NCBI RefSeq assembly: GCF_001411555.2
Contig: NC_049905.1
Location: 5,146,001-5,210,000, forward strand
Length of the DNA: 64,000 nucleotides
Source: Juglans regia
Lineage: Eukaryota; Streptophyta; Magnoliopsida; Fagales; Juglandaceae
Reading direction: 5' to 3'
Position numbers and translations under genes: made by a program. Within the stretch, counting starts at the first letter, position 1; each line of letters begins with the position of its first letter. This document shows positions 20,415-31,497 of this stretch, one piece after another. Below the pieces are notes generated by a model, which saw nothing but the letters and a program-made list of their open reading frames with translations, did no database searches and was not told the DNA's origin.

Positions 20415-23183
20415 TATTGCTGCTCTGCCCTCTATTGATGTGGCACCACCATATAACGTTACGTTGTGGTTTATTAAAAAAAATAAAAAGTATATATTAT
20501 AAACAAAATGAGGTCGGAAAATATGTAGAATTTTTTCTTTAAAGATGATAAACCAAAACCTCTTAGCACATTGATCCGATTCATGTACTGCTCGATACAA
20601 GCTACGGCTAAACGGCTTAGATTACAGCTCTATTGATACTTAATTAGTACATAAGAGTCTTATAATCTCCATAGACAAGACTTTCCTACAATCTTGTGAC
20701 GCAAACATATCCGTACAATTTGAAGAAAAATAGACATAATATGTGAATTCTAATGCAATAATTAAATAGCCAACTAGCAACAATATTATTAATCTTGGGA
20801 TCCACATGATATTATAAATTTATATATATCTACTTCTCTTCGTGTAATTGTAAAAAGTATTTGGAATGAAAATTTTTAAGGAAACTCAATCCCATTAGGA
20901 TCAAGCCCAAATCAGTTAGCACTCAATTTAACAACCATTTCTACGTATTTTTTTTAATTGAAGATTTTTTTTCGAGTTTAAAAATCCAAGTTTTGAAAAA
21001 ACTTAAAAGTAATAGAAAAACTCTTGCTGCAGTTGCCTGGTTCAATCGAGGGGCAAACGGCTCTGATGTGGACAAAATAAAAATGTATTGTTTCATAACT
21101 TCTCTGCAGTTCCCCAAATCCCTATCCTCCTTCCATTTCTATTTCAACATTTTCCTCTCTCTTCGTGTTTCACCCCCTCGATTTCTCTCCCTCAAAGACG
21201 AAGATCCCACATCGACGAGACTCTCTGTGTTCTCTCGGTGCAAAATTATGACTACAAAGTTGATTCCTGGGGGCTCGGTGCAAAATTATGTATCAAAAGA
21301 CCTTGTCCTATTGAGGCTGGACACGTCGACAGTGGCTATTTCTCCCTCCTCTTTAGTTACACGCACATATGCACAAAACAAGCTTCTAGAAATCTCTATT
21401 TCTACGGCAAAAGCCCAAGCAGACCAATACGTTTTAACTCAAATGATGCAAAAACAACAATAGCTAGAGACCCAGAGAAAGGAAAGTAAATAAAATGGTG
21501 AGAAAACTGGAAGAAACAAGAACGAAAAGAATACTCAGTAACTAATCCTACAAAACTACACAGAAAAGTTATGGATTTTGTCTCAGGAACACAAGAAAAA
21601 GAAAATACTAATAAAAGAAATGAGATTATTTGCAGCAGTTTTTTTTTTTTTTTTCTCCTAAACAAAGGTATGAGCCTGACCAAAGCAAATATCCATTGAC
21701 AAGAAGAAGCAGTTGATGAAGTGTAGACTAAGAAAGAAAATCGAGACACCATACGAAAGAGAAGACGAAGATCTAGACGATGCAAAACTCTGTTTCAATA
21801 AGTTTTTCATTCTTTATAATTTTGGCTTCTGGCGGTATCCTTTTAATCTTTTGCTTTTATTGTCATTTTTTTTAAAGCTAGCGTGGCATCAACAACTGCA
21901 CACCGGTTGCCTATCATGACTGTATATAGAAGAATTTAGTATATATATATATATGTAAGTGTTTTAGATACTAAATAAGGTCAAGCATTACGTACCATAT
22001 ATATATATACACACATATAGAAGAACATAATAAATTAAATACGCAACTCTCCATGCAAGCCATCACAAAAGATCAAAACATGGAGTGTTTTTAGTACATT
22101 ATCCTCTTCGATCATTATCCTCTGGTGTTTATCCGTAGGTCATGTGAAATGATCTGTATCAGTAGTCGCCTGCCAAGTTCTCTTCTGCAGCTGGAGACTC
22201 CTGATCATGCATTTGTTATTTGATCTTCTGTTTTGTTGTCACCTATTTGACCGTCAACCGTCAAGAGGATCAACCTAAAAATTTCACCTGATCACACAAT
22301 CTTATTGGCCACCTCTTTTTTCAGAATGATTTCTTGTTTTCTACATCCTTTTGAAGTACGAATTACCTTTAAGTTGTGTTTAAATAGTTGAGTTCTACTG
22401 TTATTTAATATTTTTTTATTATTATTTATAAATTATCTGACATCACCTTATTATATACTGCATCAAACTAAACTTTCATTTAGAATCTCCAAGAAAAAAA
22501 ATATATAAAGAAGTCAAAGAAAAGAAGTCTGAATTAATTGCGTTTAACGTTAGAATCTTTGTAAAGAATTATTTTCAGAATTGACATTTGAATAACAATA
22601 ATTTCCAAATAAACTTTTTTTTTTTTTATGTAAATCATGACATTGATTCAGAGACCGTTTCTGACCATTACTTTTTTGTTGCAGCTACTGCATCGTGCAT
22701 CATTTAAAGCTGCTAGGGATATCGAAAAAGGAGTCTGAAGTTGTTCAGTTAATTTTATTTTTTTATTTTTGTTTTTTTTATGTATTTTTTTAATTATTAT
22801 AAATATTTAAAAAAAATAAAAAATTTATAATATTATTTAAAAAAATTACTTAATTATTAAATAAAAAAAATATTCGATACATTTTTTAGTTCTCGAATTC
22901 GTAATCCAAAACATTTCTGTATCATTAATTTATCACAGTTGTTTCAAAATGTTGACCGGTGAGAATTTTATTTAGTTGTATATATATGCCAGCTGGGTGT
23001 GTCTGCAATTATTTCTTTTCTTCTCTTTTATTTTTCGTCTCAAGATCTTGGTGAAGTTGCCAAGACATGATTCAATGGGAACAGCTGATACGACGTTAAT
23101 TCCAAGCACTTCCAAAATATCAACCCTTTTTAGAAAAAAGCCTTTGCCAAACAACTGCATTAAAATGGTAGATAAAAGTCGAT

Positions 23184-23350
23184 AATATATGAGATAAAAG
23201 TTAAAAGTTTGAAAAGTAAATAAAATATTATTTTTTAATATTATTATAATTTTAAAATTTAAAAAAATTAAATTATTTATTATATTTTATATAAAAATTT
23301 TAAAAAATTATAATAATAAGATGAGATGAAATACTTCAATTACTTAATCT
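23184..23350. mobile_element. AT-rich MITE family B, copy 2
   Basis: Contains AATAAAATATTATTTTTTAA, TTTTAAAATTTAAAAAAATT and AAGATGAGATGAAATAC, matching the order of blocks in the copy at 57871-58063. Confidence 0.6.
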
Positions 23351-23750
23351 TGATACGAAAACATGCTTATCTATTTAAATATATGAATGATGTATCTAGT
23401 ACTAGTCTTCCAATAAACCTCGAGAGCGTTACCTGGAGGGAAGCCATGGATAGAGTTGAGAAAGAAAGATAAAGCAAAGAAAGGAACAGGGCAAGTTGGA
23501 GGTAGCTGGGTGATATGGCCTACCGGGCGCCTACATATAATATAGTGCAGGAAAAAAGCTGGATATTTGGACTAGATGTTGATATATGCATGGGAATCTC
23601 TTTCTGCATCGATCAGAAGCAACACAATATAAATTAAAGTCGAAGATCAAGAATCTAAATGCATGACACTTTTCTTTTCAATACTATGCATACATAGTAA
23701 ATTTTATATCAAATACACAAAGTAGCAAAAAAAATTATTTAGAAATTGGA

Positions 23751-23754
<4 letters not shown>

Positions 23755-23787
<33 letters not shown>
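23755..23787. repeat. (TC)n microsatellite
   Basis: About 16 uninterrupted dinucleotide units. Confidence 0.9.
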
Positions 23788-23789
<2 letters not shown>

Positions 23790-24973
23790 GATTGAGGTAA
23801 GCAATTTGATGTGCAAAGATAATTGTAGCTGAGGTTTATGACCTTTTGCTATGTGGTTAGAGTTCAAAGGGACATTAACACTAGAGGATGCATGCCAAGG
23901 TTAGATTGTTTGTCTAGCTGCAATTATATGAGCAGACTTAAGACTGTAACAGAGATAACAAAATAAACTTAGTATCTTGACTAATGCATGCTGATCTTCT
24001 CTTTGCTAAGAGAATTCCTTAGCTTTTCTTGACGGCAATTAGTTATCTTGAGCAATGCGCTTCCTCCTCTGCTGCTCATGCAGCAGCTTGCCATGGGAAT
24101 GGAGAATGATGCCTCGTTAGTCATGCTGCCTTGCCTATACTTTTCCATGTTTTTCGATCGGCCATCTCTTTCCTTTGGTTGTTTCTGTTTCTGTTTCTGT
24201 TTCGTTTTTCGGGGGGTTTGATGATGCGTTATTAATAGGCATAATAATAACAAAGCGATCCATGCATGCAGGAACAGTAGCCCTATTAATTAAGATACTC
24301 TTCTCGATTCGTTTTTCTTTTTTGCTTTTTTTCCCCCGATTTCATTAATAAACCCCATGTTATCGTGATTTAATGGTAAAGTCTAAGACATGATGTTAGA
24401 GTAGAGATATTGAATTTGAATCCTGACTTATCCATTGAATTAAGTATTTAATTATGTGTTAAAGTCTTAAACCCATACGTGAATACAATTATTAAAATAT
24501 AATTAAAATTAATTAATATTTGGGATAAGTTTGAAACTTTATCAATTATTACCTTATGTGCATTATTTAAATCACACACTTTTCAAATTAGCCGTTTATT
24601 ACGAAAGATTATATATATATATATATATATATGTTGAATATTTAATTAACAGTACTAAAGCCCAAAACAATTGGTATAACTAGATCTATATCAGCCGGAA
24701 GGTTCTTAGGAGGCTGCAAATACCCACGCCAAGCTCAAAAAGAGAGGGCCGAAAAAAATGAAAATGATCAGCTTAATATAACTATTTTATATTTATCTTA
24801 CAACTTTATAGGATTGTTTTGTAAATTTAAAAATTTATTTTAATTGTACAATGAGTTGCATAATATATAGTTGTCAAAAGAGTTATTTTAGGTGTATCAA
24901 TAGTTGCTTTCTATAGTACTTACCAAAACATTTCACCCATAGCATTTTCTTTTCGTGTTTATTTGCAAGCTCC

Positions 24974-25311
24974 TTAGGCCTTGTTTGGTTGACAGATTTA
25001 GCTGATCAGATCAACTTAGTTTAATCAAATAATTTTAAACTGAGTCTAATATATAAATACTTAACTCTCAAATTATTAACTTATCTCAATTTAAAACATC
25101 TTTACACGCGGGACTCACAATCTTTGCAATTCAACACTTCTTTACATGAGGGACCTGCAACTTTTTTCAACTTTCTATAAATACATTTAAACTCATCTTA
25201 ACATCTAAACACATTTAAACTCATATTAGTTGGACCCTACAAAACTCACTCCACTATTTCAACTCTCTATTATTCATAAAAAACTCAACTCAACATCCAA
25301 ACGGGACTTTA
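24974..25311. mobile_element. Tourist/PIF-Harbinger-like MITE, copy 2
   Basis: Ends GGCCTTGTTTGG and CCAAACGGGACT form an inverted repeat, flanked by TTA at 24974-24976 and 25309-25311, the 3-bp duplication typical of PIF/Harbinger elements. The interior carries ACATTTAAACTCAT and CAACTCAACATCC blocks, the reverse complement of copy 1 at 6793-7136. Confidence 0.8.
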
Positions 25312-25411
25312 GAATACTAATAGTGAATTAGATATAGTCAAATTTTAGTCAAACTTTAGTTAATTTACTTTAAAAAATAGCTGCATCAAAAGAGGCAAGT
25401 GTATATACAGT

Positions 25412-25553
25412 CACTACAAGAAAATTGTTTATTTGTGGCCAGTTAATTTCAACGAAATCACTATTTATAGTTAAAATGAGTTTGTTTTGATTACATAGAA
25501 TATTTTCGTCGCAATTAAATAATCACAAAAGCCCATTTTTCTTGAAGTAAGTG
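25412..25553. mobile_element. Miniature CACTA-like element
   Basis: The left end is CACTACAAGAAAA, the classic CACTA/En-Spm terminus. The right end TTTTTCTTGAAGTAAGTG is a degenerate inverted copy. About 142 bp long with no coding capacity. The right end carries an insertion and a mismatch, so it is probably no longer mobile. Confidence 0.65.
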
Positions 25554-26065
25554 CTAATTTTGGCCATCATGATTTTGGCTGGCCAAATCTAGCCAACCCA
25601 AATTTCTGGCCAATATTTTTTGGGCATAAAATAATTATTTTGGCCGGAATGACCATTTCAATATTGTCGCTGATCACATGTTCTAAACTTTGTTTCTTTC
25701 TTTTTCTTTTGTTTTTTGTGAGCATCAGGGCATGTTCTTCACTTTCTTGCGTGCTTAGTTTCAGTCTCCATTACTTCAAACTGATCACAATGCTGGGTTA
25801 TGAATATCACTTCGAGATTTGGTGGGTTACTGAAGATTTGATTAAGGACCTTATCCATTTAATTTCTTATTGTAAGAAAAGACCGGTAAAAAAGTAAATC
25901 TTTTAGGATAGCATCCGTTACAAAGTTAATATGTAATTTTTAAATAATGAATAAATATTCTGATTATAATTAGAATTAAAATAAATAAAAATATTAAAAT
26001 TAACATTTTAACTAGGCGGCTACTAGTATTGCTCTTAAGCAATACGTATAATATCTATATGAGTA

Positions 26066-26475
26066 GTGCTACAGCCCCGCTGGAGGCTTTCCGTTGGAGC
26101 CTCCGTTGGGGGTGTAATGTTGTTTTACATGTATTTTTTTAAAGTTATTTTTTATATAAATTTTTAAATATTTTTAAAAAATAAAATAACTTTAGAATAT
26201 CATTAAAAAAATACTTCATTAATCAGAAAGTTAAAAAAAAAATTATTAAAAAAATACTTCCTTAATCACGAAGTAAAATAAAAAATTATAAAAAAAATAT
26301 TTCTTATAATTTTTTATTTTACTTCATGATTAAGAAAATATTTTTTTAATAATATTATGATATTTTTTTTATTTTTTTAAAATATTAAAAATTATTAAAA
26401 AAAATTATATAAAAAACAATTTTAAAAAAAAAATAAAAACACACTCTAAACCCAGCGGGAGATCCAGCATTTTTC
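26066..26475. mobile_element. AT-rich foldback element
   Basis: Imperfect inverted ends (TGCTACAGCCCCGCTGG and CCCAGCGGGAGATCCAGCA) enclose an A/T-rich body. The body contains a large internal palindrome: CTTCCTTAATCACGAAGTAA at about 26258-26277 and its near-complement TTACTTCATGATTAAG at about 26320-26335. No coding potential. The transcript or single strand would fold into a long hairpin. Confidence 0.65.
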
Positions 26476-26631
26476 TATCCATATGGAGTTCAAGATTTCT
26501 TAAAAGTTGTATCGAAACTCCAAGCTTAAACAAGTAAAAAAGAACTAATAAATATATGGAGGAAGTTCACAACATGTGCTCGTGCATGGATATATATATC
26601 TATATATATATATATATATATCTACGACCAA

Positions 26632-26815
26632 AAATATTTTTGTCACAAAATGATTTTGTAAAAGAAACTCATAAGATAATATAGTTCAATGTGATATATA
26701 TTTTAAATTATAAATTTATTTTTATTATAAAATAAATCTAACGTATTATATAAAATCACCCGGATCAATTTATAAATTTACATTTCTAAGATATTTCTGT
26801 AGCTCCTATCTAAGA
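26632..26815. mobile_element. MITE family C, copy 2
   Basis: Shares TTATTATAAAATAAATCTAA and CGTATTATATAAAATCA with the copy at 28690-28855. Inverted arms around the core (AAATTTATTTTTATT, TTTATAAATTTACATT) are visible. Confidence 0.6.
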
Positions 26816-27249
26816 TGAATACCTATGTTACTATGTATCCACGTAACTAATTAGCACTTAGCAGTTAAGAAATGCTGAATCGTGGCAAGGTAGGTAAGAA
26901 CCAATTTCGTGCAGGTCGATTGGAGTCGATCGTAGGTACTAAAAACAAGCACTAAAATCCATCGATCATGCATCAAGAAACACAAAAACGACAAACCAAG
27001 ATAATATTCCTTCGAGTTCCAATTCACGGCCAGATTGAATTGATTTCTATATTACTAATGTGAGCGCCCTTCGTCCCAGCCACGAGTTAACCTGAAAACA
27101 AAGCGAATGGCCCCGCCATGCAGTACAACTAATCATGTCGACCAACAACAAGCGCCCCCCGTGACCCCCCCCGAATCCTGCCAATTCCCCATTCACGGGT
27201 TGATTCCAAAGTTTGTGTGGTTTTCCCGATCACCTTCTTCTTTCTCTCT

Positions 27250-27256
27250 CTATATA
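27250..27256 (+). promoter_or_regulatory. Candidate TATA box of the DIR1-like gene
   Basis: TATATAA lies in a CT-rich stretch about 75 bp upstream of the start codon, the usual spacing for a plant core promoter. Confidence 0.6.
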
Positions 27257-27329
27257 ACTGTAAAAGAGTTACTTATTGCCATGTACCTGTGAAGAGAAAG
27301 TGAACTGACTGAGCTTTCTATTGTTGGAA

Positions 27330-27632
27330 ATGGAGATGGTAAGGAAGCTGGCGTTGGTGTTTTTGATGGTTGCAGTACTGCTTGAGGGGTCGAGGGCTGC
27401 TGTGAAATTGTGTGACATGGATGATGATGGTCTTTCAGCGTGCAAGCCATCGGTGACTCAGCCCGACCCTGTTGACCCAACGCCTGGCTGTTGTCAGGCT
27501 CTTTCTGGGGCTGACTTGAAGTGCCTTTGTTCCTATAAGAACTCGATGGTGCTGCCTGCTCTTGGCATCGACCCTGATCTTGCCATGGCTCTGCCTGCCA
27601 AGTGCAGCCTCACCCCACCTGCCGACTGCTAA
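27330..27632 (+). CDS. DIR1: DIR1-like lipid-transfer protein
   Basis: An intronless gene of 100 codons starting at the first true ATG. Residues 1-24 form a secretion signal ([18 protein letters not shown] then SRAA). The mature part has the eight-cysteine lipid-transfer pattern at 28, 38, 54, 55, 65, 67, 92 and 100, i.e. CX9C X15 CC X9 CXC X24 CX7C. As I remember it, this spacing is the same as in Arabidopsis DIR1, as are the blocks [10 protein letters not shown] and [12 protein letters not shown]1 proteins are secreted, bind lipids and carry long-distance signals in systemic acquired resistance. A proline-rich loop ([10 protein letters not shown]) precedes the CC pair. An upstream TTG at 27321 is not needed as a start. 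A second ATG two codons in would not alter the product. Confidence 0.92.
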   Translation: MEMVRKLALVFLMVAVLLEGSRAAVKLCDMDDDGLSACKPSVTQPDPVDPTPGCCQALSGADLKCLCSYKNSMVLPALGIDPDLAMALPAKCSLTPPADC

Positions 27633-28689
27633 GGTTTCTCTCTCTCTCTCACACACACACACAGAGACACGCACGCACTCACAAAAACACGCAGATGCTT
27701 GTATTTTTTGTATCAATATTCAGTTGCAAGCAACCTCTGTTTTCCAACGTAAAGGGAGAGATAAAACTCAAGTGAACCCACAAAAGTCATGTAACTTCCC
27801 TTGGGCCTGATAAGATTGTTTCGGCCTGTAAGTTAAGCAACATCTATTAGCTCAATAGTTCTTAGTAGACCCAATCCAGCAAAGAAATTGCCTTCAACGG
27901 TTATAGTATTGATGTGAGAGACCTAAGAGAATGGAAGGAAAATAACTATCTGGAACAAGATTTTGATTTTCTGGTCTGTTTGTCCTTTTTCAGGTTCTTG
28001 AAGGGTATGTGGATGCGCCACATTCCGGCTGCTATCAATAATTTGCAAGAATTAAGAATGTGGGTGTCAGAATTGTATGCAGTTCTGTTGTGTCTTCGCT
28101 AGTTTGTGTCTTTGAATAGTGATTTGTATTTTGTAATGTACTCTTTAAATTGGGTTTGTAATATGATCTTGAAATGTTTGATGTATGACATTTCAGTTAA
28201 AAGTGAAACCGTGTTTATCAACAACTAGTTTTTGAGTATTCAGTTAAAACTGGGGGGAGAAGCTTTATAAGACTAGTAGGTAGTCTCAAATAATATTAGA
28301 TACAGTCATGAGTTATGTAAATACTGCATACTCCTTTAAAAAAGAACATGATTTATCATTAAAAAAAATTAATTTTTTCATATAAATTTTATATTTACTC
28401 TATTTTTTTTTAAAATGTGCGACATATATTATAATTGTAAATATAATTTCTCTTTCACATAGAGCTAGAGTGTGATACACTAGCCTTAGGAAAGAGAGAA
28501 TGAAAGTGGTAATGGGTAAGATGTGGGGGATTTGTAGAAGCGGGGAAGCGGAACCGTTTGAGGACATAACCATTGACGAGTTTTAAGATATTGTGGGGAT
28601 AAAACATTTGCCCTTTGTTTTCTTCAAGTTTACGAGTGATGCCACTTATCCGCTCATAGAAAATCCCACGTTGCTTTATTTACGGAGAA
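27633..28689. other. DIR1-like 3' region and intergenic DNA
   Basis: The first part is the probable 3' untranslated region, with a CT/CA microsatellite at about 27636-27664. A CCTTTTTCAG followed by a possible exon at about 27994 hints at a spliced 3' untranslated region. From 28200 on there is only AT-rich sequence. Confidence 0.45.
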
Positions 28690-28855
28690 ATATTTTAATC
28701 ATATAGAAATTTTATAAAAAAAATAAATTTATAAATTAATGTGTTTGATATAATACGTTAGATTATAAAATTATTTTTATTATAAAATAGATCTAACGTA
28801 TTATATGAAATCAAATCAATTATTTTTATTGCAAAATTATTTCTATTGATTGCAT
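28690..28855. mobile_element. MITE family C, copy 3
   Basis: Contains TTATTATAAAATAGATCTAA followed by CGTATTATATGAAATCA, nearly identical to copy 2, with an inverted arm ATAATACGTTAGATTATAAA on the left side. Confidence 0.65.
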
Positions 28856-28865
28856 TGGTCAGGCT

Positions 28866-29490
28866 AGAGCCCCAAGGCTCGCCCACATGACTAGTCGGAC
28901 ACAAGTCTCTCAACTTATCGACTTTCGTGTTGACAAATTGAGTCCCAAGACTCGCCACCATTCATTAATCGGGCTAGAGCCCTAGGGCTCACCTGCACAA
29001 CTTGTCGGACACAAGTCCCTCAACTTGCCGACCTTCTTGCAACCAAACCGAGTATCTAGACTTGTCGTGAAGGCTTAGTTGAGCAGGAGTCTTAGGACTC
29101 GTCCAAAATGGCCAGTCAGAACGCAAGTCTCTTGACTTGCAGACCTTCGTGCAACCAAGCCGAGTTTCTAGACTCGCCGGTAAGGCTTGACCATGAAAGA
29201 GTTTGAGGATCAATCCAAAATGGCCAATCGGAACAGACATCCTTTGTGCGACCTTTGTGCAACCAAGCCGAGTCTCTGAACTCGTCGCGAAGGCTTGGTC
29301 GAGCAAGAGTCCTAAGACCCGTCCAAAATGGCTGGTCAAAACACAAGTCTCGTGACTTGCCAACCTTAGTGCAACCAAGTCGAGTTCCTGAACTTGTTGC
29401 AAATGATTGGTTGGGCAGGAGTCTTAAGACCCATCCAAAATGGCCAACTGGACACAAATTCCTTGATTTGCCAATGTTCATGCCACAGAG
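28866..29490 (+). repeat. Degenerate tandem array, 105-112 bp period
   Basis: The anchor GCAACCAARYCGAG recurs at about 29039, 29151, 29259 and 29371, i.e. spacings of 112, 108 and 112 bp, with a weaker unit to the left (about 28933). Each unit includes GACTTGCCRACCTT, a GGCTTGGTCGAGCARGAGTC-like block and GTCCAAAATGGCC. Two shorter related copies (about 72 bp, CACCAGYACAA) follow to about 29640. Confidence 0.8.
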
Positions 29491-30582
29491 CCGAGTCCCT
29501 TGACTTGACCCTGGATACTAACACCAGCACAATATTTTTCCCAGCAAACGCCGAGTGTTGCAAGTCGAGTCCCTTGACTCGCCTCTAGACACCAACACCA
29601 GTACAACATCTTCCCAAACAAACAACAAGTATTGCACTCGTGCCACAACAACCACCTCAGACCTTCACCACACTCCACAAATATAATTCAGGTTTGCAAA
29701 TTTCGCACTTATGAGTAAAGATTATTTTCACTAACAAGTTTGACTCTTGAAGCACTATCAAACACCTCCTACTTACCTTCTCATCGAGGGTCTATGGTGG
29801 GTCGAGCCTTATGGCGGCCCTGCCTGCCTTACGGCGAAGTTTTGGGCTAGTCTTTCAGCTGCCCGACATTACTCCTAACACCGGCTCCCTAGGCGCCCAA
29901 CAGGCAGGTAGGTCATTCAACTGCTCAATCTTCGCACCTGATGCGGTCAAGTCAGTCTCCCACTTATCTTGCCCAGAAGAGAGTTGTGCTAGTATCTTAT
30001 GCGGTCAAATTTACATGGACAACCTCTGTTGTATATTTTATCTTGAAAATTCTCAATACCTTATTTTGGAGCGAATTGACCTTAAGAATCACGGACAACT
30101 GAAGGGGATAAAATATCCTAAGCCTAAATGAACAGGTCCAGCCCACTAAAAGGCCCTCACTAGAAGACAAATGAAGAGAGAGGGAGATGGGACAAAGATG
30201 AGGCAAGGAAAAAGAAGAGGTCATAGGGAAAAGAAGGTGGCCAGGGAAAGGTAAGGGAGAAAGTGGAAAGGATGAGAGAATGTAAGACACGCAAAGAAAA
30301 AGGTGGCCATGTGTCATCGCTGCAGGGAGGCATGCAGAAAGAGAGATCAAATAAAAGGGATAGCCAGACGACTATTGAGGGTTCCATTTAGACTTCTTCT
30401 TCAGCAGCTTCTTCAACCTTGCAACTGGGGCTCCTAAGAAAAGACTTTCTCCAGCAAATAGATTTCATATCTCCATCGTATAGTGAGGATGAAAGACAAC
30501 AAGAGATTGTAAAACAAGAAAATTATAATGGGTTTCACCTCCCCAAACGCCCCGTGGACATAGACAATATGCCGAACTATGT

Positions 30583-30752
30583 AAATTTGTATGTCTCTAT
30601 TTATTTTCTCTACACTTATTTTTCTTTTATTGCATGGATGTACGCAACGATACCGTACAGTCACACCAAATTTGTATGTCTCTATTTATTTTCTCTACAC
30701 TTATTTTTCTTTTATTGCATGGATGTACGCAACGATACCGTACAGTCACACC
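30583..30752 (+). repeat. Perfect 85-bp tandem duplication
   Basis: The segment beginning AAATTTGTATGTCTCTATTT at 30583-30667 is repeated without mismatch at 30668-30752. It lies in the LTR-like sequence and both copies are rich in TTTATTTTC. Confidence 0.9.
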
Positions 30753-31045
30753 AGACCATTGTCGGGCTCCAGACCACATCGATCGAGGCCCGAATTGTCA
30801 TGGCGGGGCCGCAAATAACTCTTTCTATCATTCCAACCTGTTGTGTAATTTTTTAGACATCAACAATAGTTTTCACCAAAACCATGTTATATTAATTAAT
30901 CTGTTGAGTATAATTTGAAAAAGGTGGGACATATAAAAATATAGTGTATGAGTGTCACTATATCATATATAGATAGTGTGGATTTTAATATTAAATATCA
31001 TTTTTATTATTCTTGAAAATATAGAAAGTACCAAAGCCAGAAGGA

Positions 31046-31182
31046 GAAGTGCTACAACCACACAAAGAGATCTCACAAAAATAAATTCCTAAATTGATAT
31101 AGTTTCATATGATGCATTGAATATAATTTATAATAAAAATATATTAATAATATAACGTACCATATTAATTTATGAGTTTTTT
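31046..31182. mobile_element. MITE family C-related copy
   Basis: GTGCTACAACCACACAAAGA plus GATCTCACAAAAATAAATTC and an AT-rich centre match the end structure seen at about 58487 (CTACAAAGAGATCTTATAAA). Right end unclear. Confidence 0.5.
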
Positions 31183-31302
31183 TTTGTTAGGTTTTTTTTT
31201 ATTTTTTTTATTTTTTTAAATATCATTTTAGTTGCAATGACACGAATACAATCAATGTGTTTTTACATCCTAGGGAAGTTAAAAACGACAATAATAAACA
31301 AA

Positions 31303-31375
31303 GCCGTCTTAGCTCAGTCGGTAGAGCGCATGGCTTTTAACCATGTGGTCGTGGGTTCGAATCCCACAGACGGCG
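31303..31375 (+). tRNA. trnK-UUU: tRNA-Lys (anticodon UUU)
   Basis: The 73-base sequence folds as a cloverleaf. The acceptor stem is GCCGTCT/AGACGGC with discriminator G. The D arm is GCTC..GAGC with AGTCGGTA loop. The anticodon stem is CATGG/CCATG with loop CTTTTAA (anticodon TTT). The variable loop is TGGTC, and the T arm GTGGG TTCGAAT CCCAC. Internal A and B promoter boxes are intact, and no intron is present. It decodes AAA lysine codons in the cytosol. It lies 122 bp upstream of the PAC-like start codon on the same strand. Confidence 0.97.
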
Positions 31376-31497
31376 TAACCGATTTTCTGTTTTAATTTTT
31401 ATTATCTTCGTTGTGTTTCGTATTTTCAGATAATCTTCTTCTTTCCCTCTCCCTGCCCAGAAACGAAAACCCCAAAATCGGGAAGTGAACTGAAAAA

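Larger units (their letters stand above)
18598..27249. other. Long gene-poor region
   Basis: Nearly 9 kb without a recognisable gene. The left part is probably the RIN4-like promoter. Scattered open frames (18762-19279, 20993-21489, 21402-21785, 22972-23185, 23981-24253, 25640-25897) lack family motifs, convincing splice signals or matches I know. Mobile elements (23184-23350, 24977-25308, 25412-25553, 26066-26475, 26632-26815) and several AT, GA and TC microsatellites fill much of it. A perfect 8-bp inverted repeat CTGGCCTG/CAGGCCAG is at about 18998-19016. Confidence 0.55.
28856..30820 (+). mobile_element. LTR-retrotransposon-derived sequence, possibly a solo LTR
   Basis: No coding domain is recognised. 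The first 0.8 kb is a degenerate tandem array; the right part has features I associate with the promoter-distal end of long plant LTRs: CCCCGTGGACATAGACAATA, a GCCGAACTATGTAAAT block, a TTTATTTT-rich stretch and a final GGCCCGAATTGTCA. Exact ends and target duplication were not found. The frames at 29811-30131 and 29116-29481 are not credible genes. Confidence 0.45.

Noticed and set aside
21402..21785. 127-codon minus-strand frame rich in Phe, Leu and Ser
   Set aside because: Composition reflects purine/pyrimidine-rich DNA and a poly-T run; no family features or convincing start context.
23981..24253. A 90-codon minus-strand frame with a hydrophobic start and basic, Gln/Lys-rich middle
   Set aside because: It looked like a possible signalling-peptide precursor, but the hydrophobic part is too short for a clear signal peptide. 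The Lys/Gln run comes from a TTTCTG simple repeat, and no known C-terminal peptide motif is present.
24361..24490. tRNA-derived SINE-like stretch with a weak B-box (TTTGAATCCTG)
   Set aside because: The A-box is poor, no tail or target duplication was found, and the match could be chance in AT-rich DNA.
27435..27716. 93-codon minus-strand frame over the DIR1-like gene
   Set aside because: It is the antisense shadow of the DIR1-like coding sequence and an adjacent CT/CA microsatellite.
29116..29481. Overlapping minus-strand frames of 121 and 137 codons with repeated CTKVGKSRDLC-like blocks
   Set aside because: The periodic protein is produced by the tandem DNA repeat being read in different frames; the units are out of frame with one another and degenerate.
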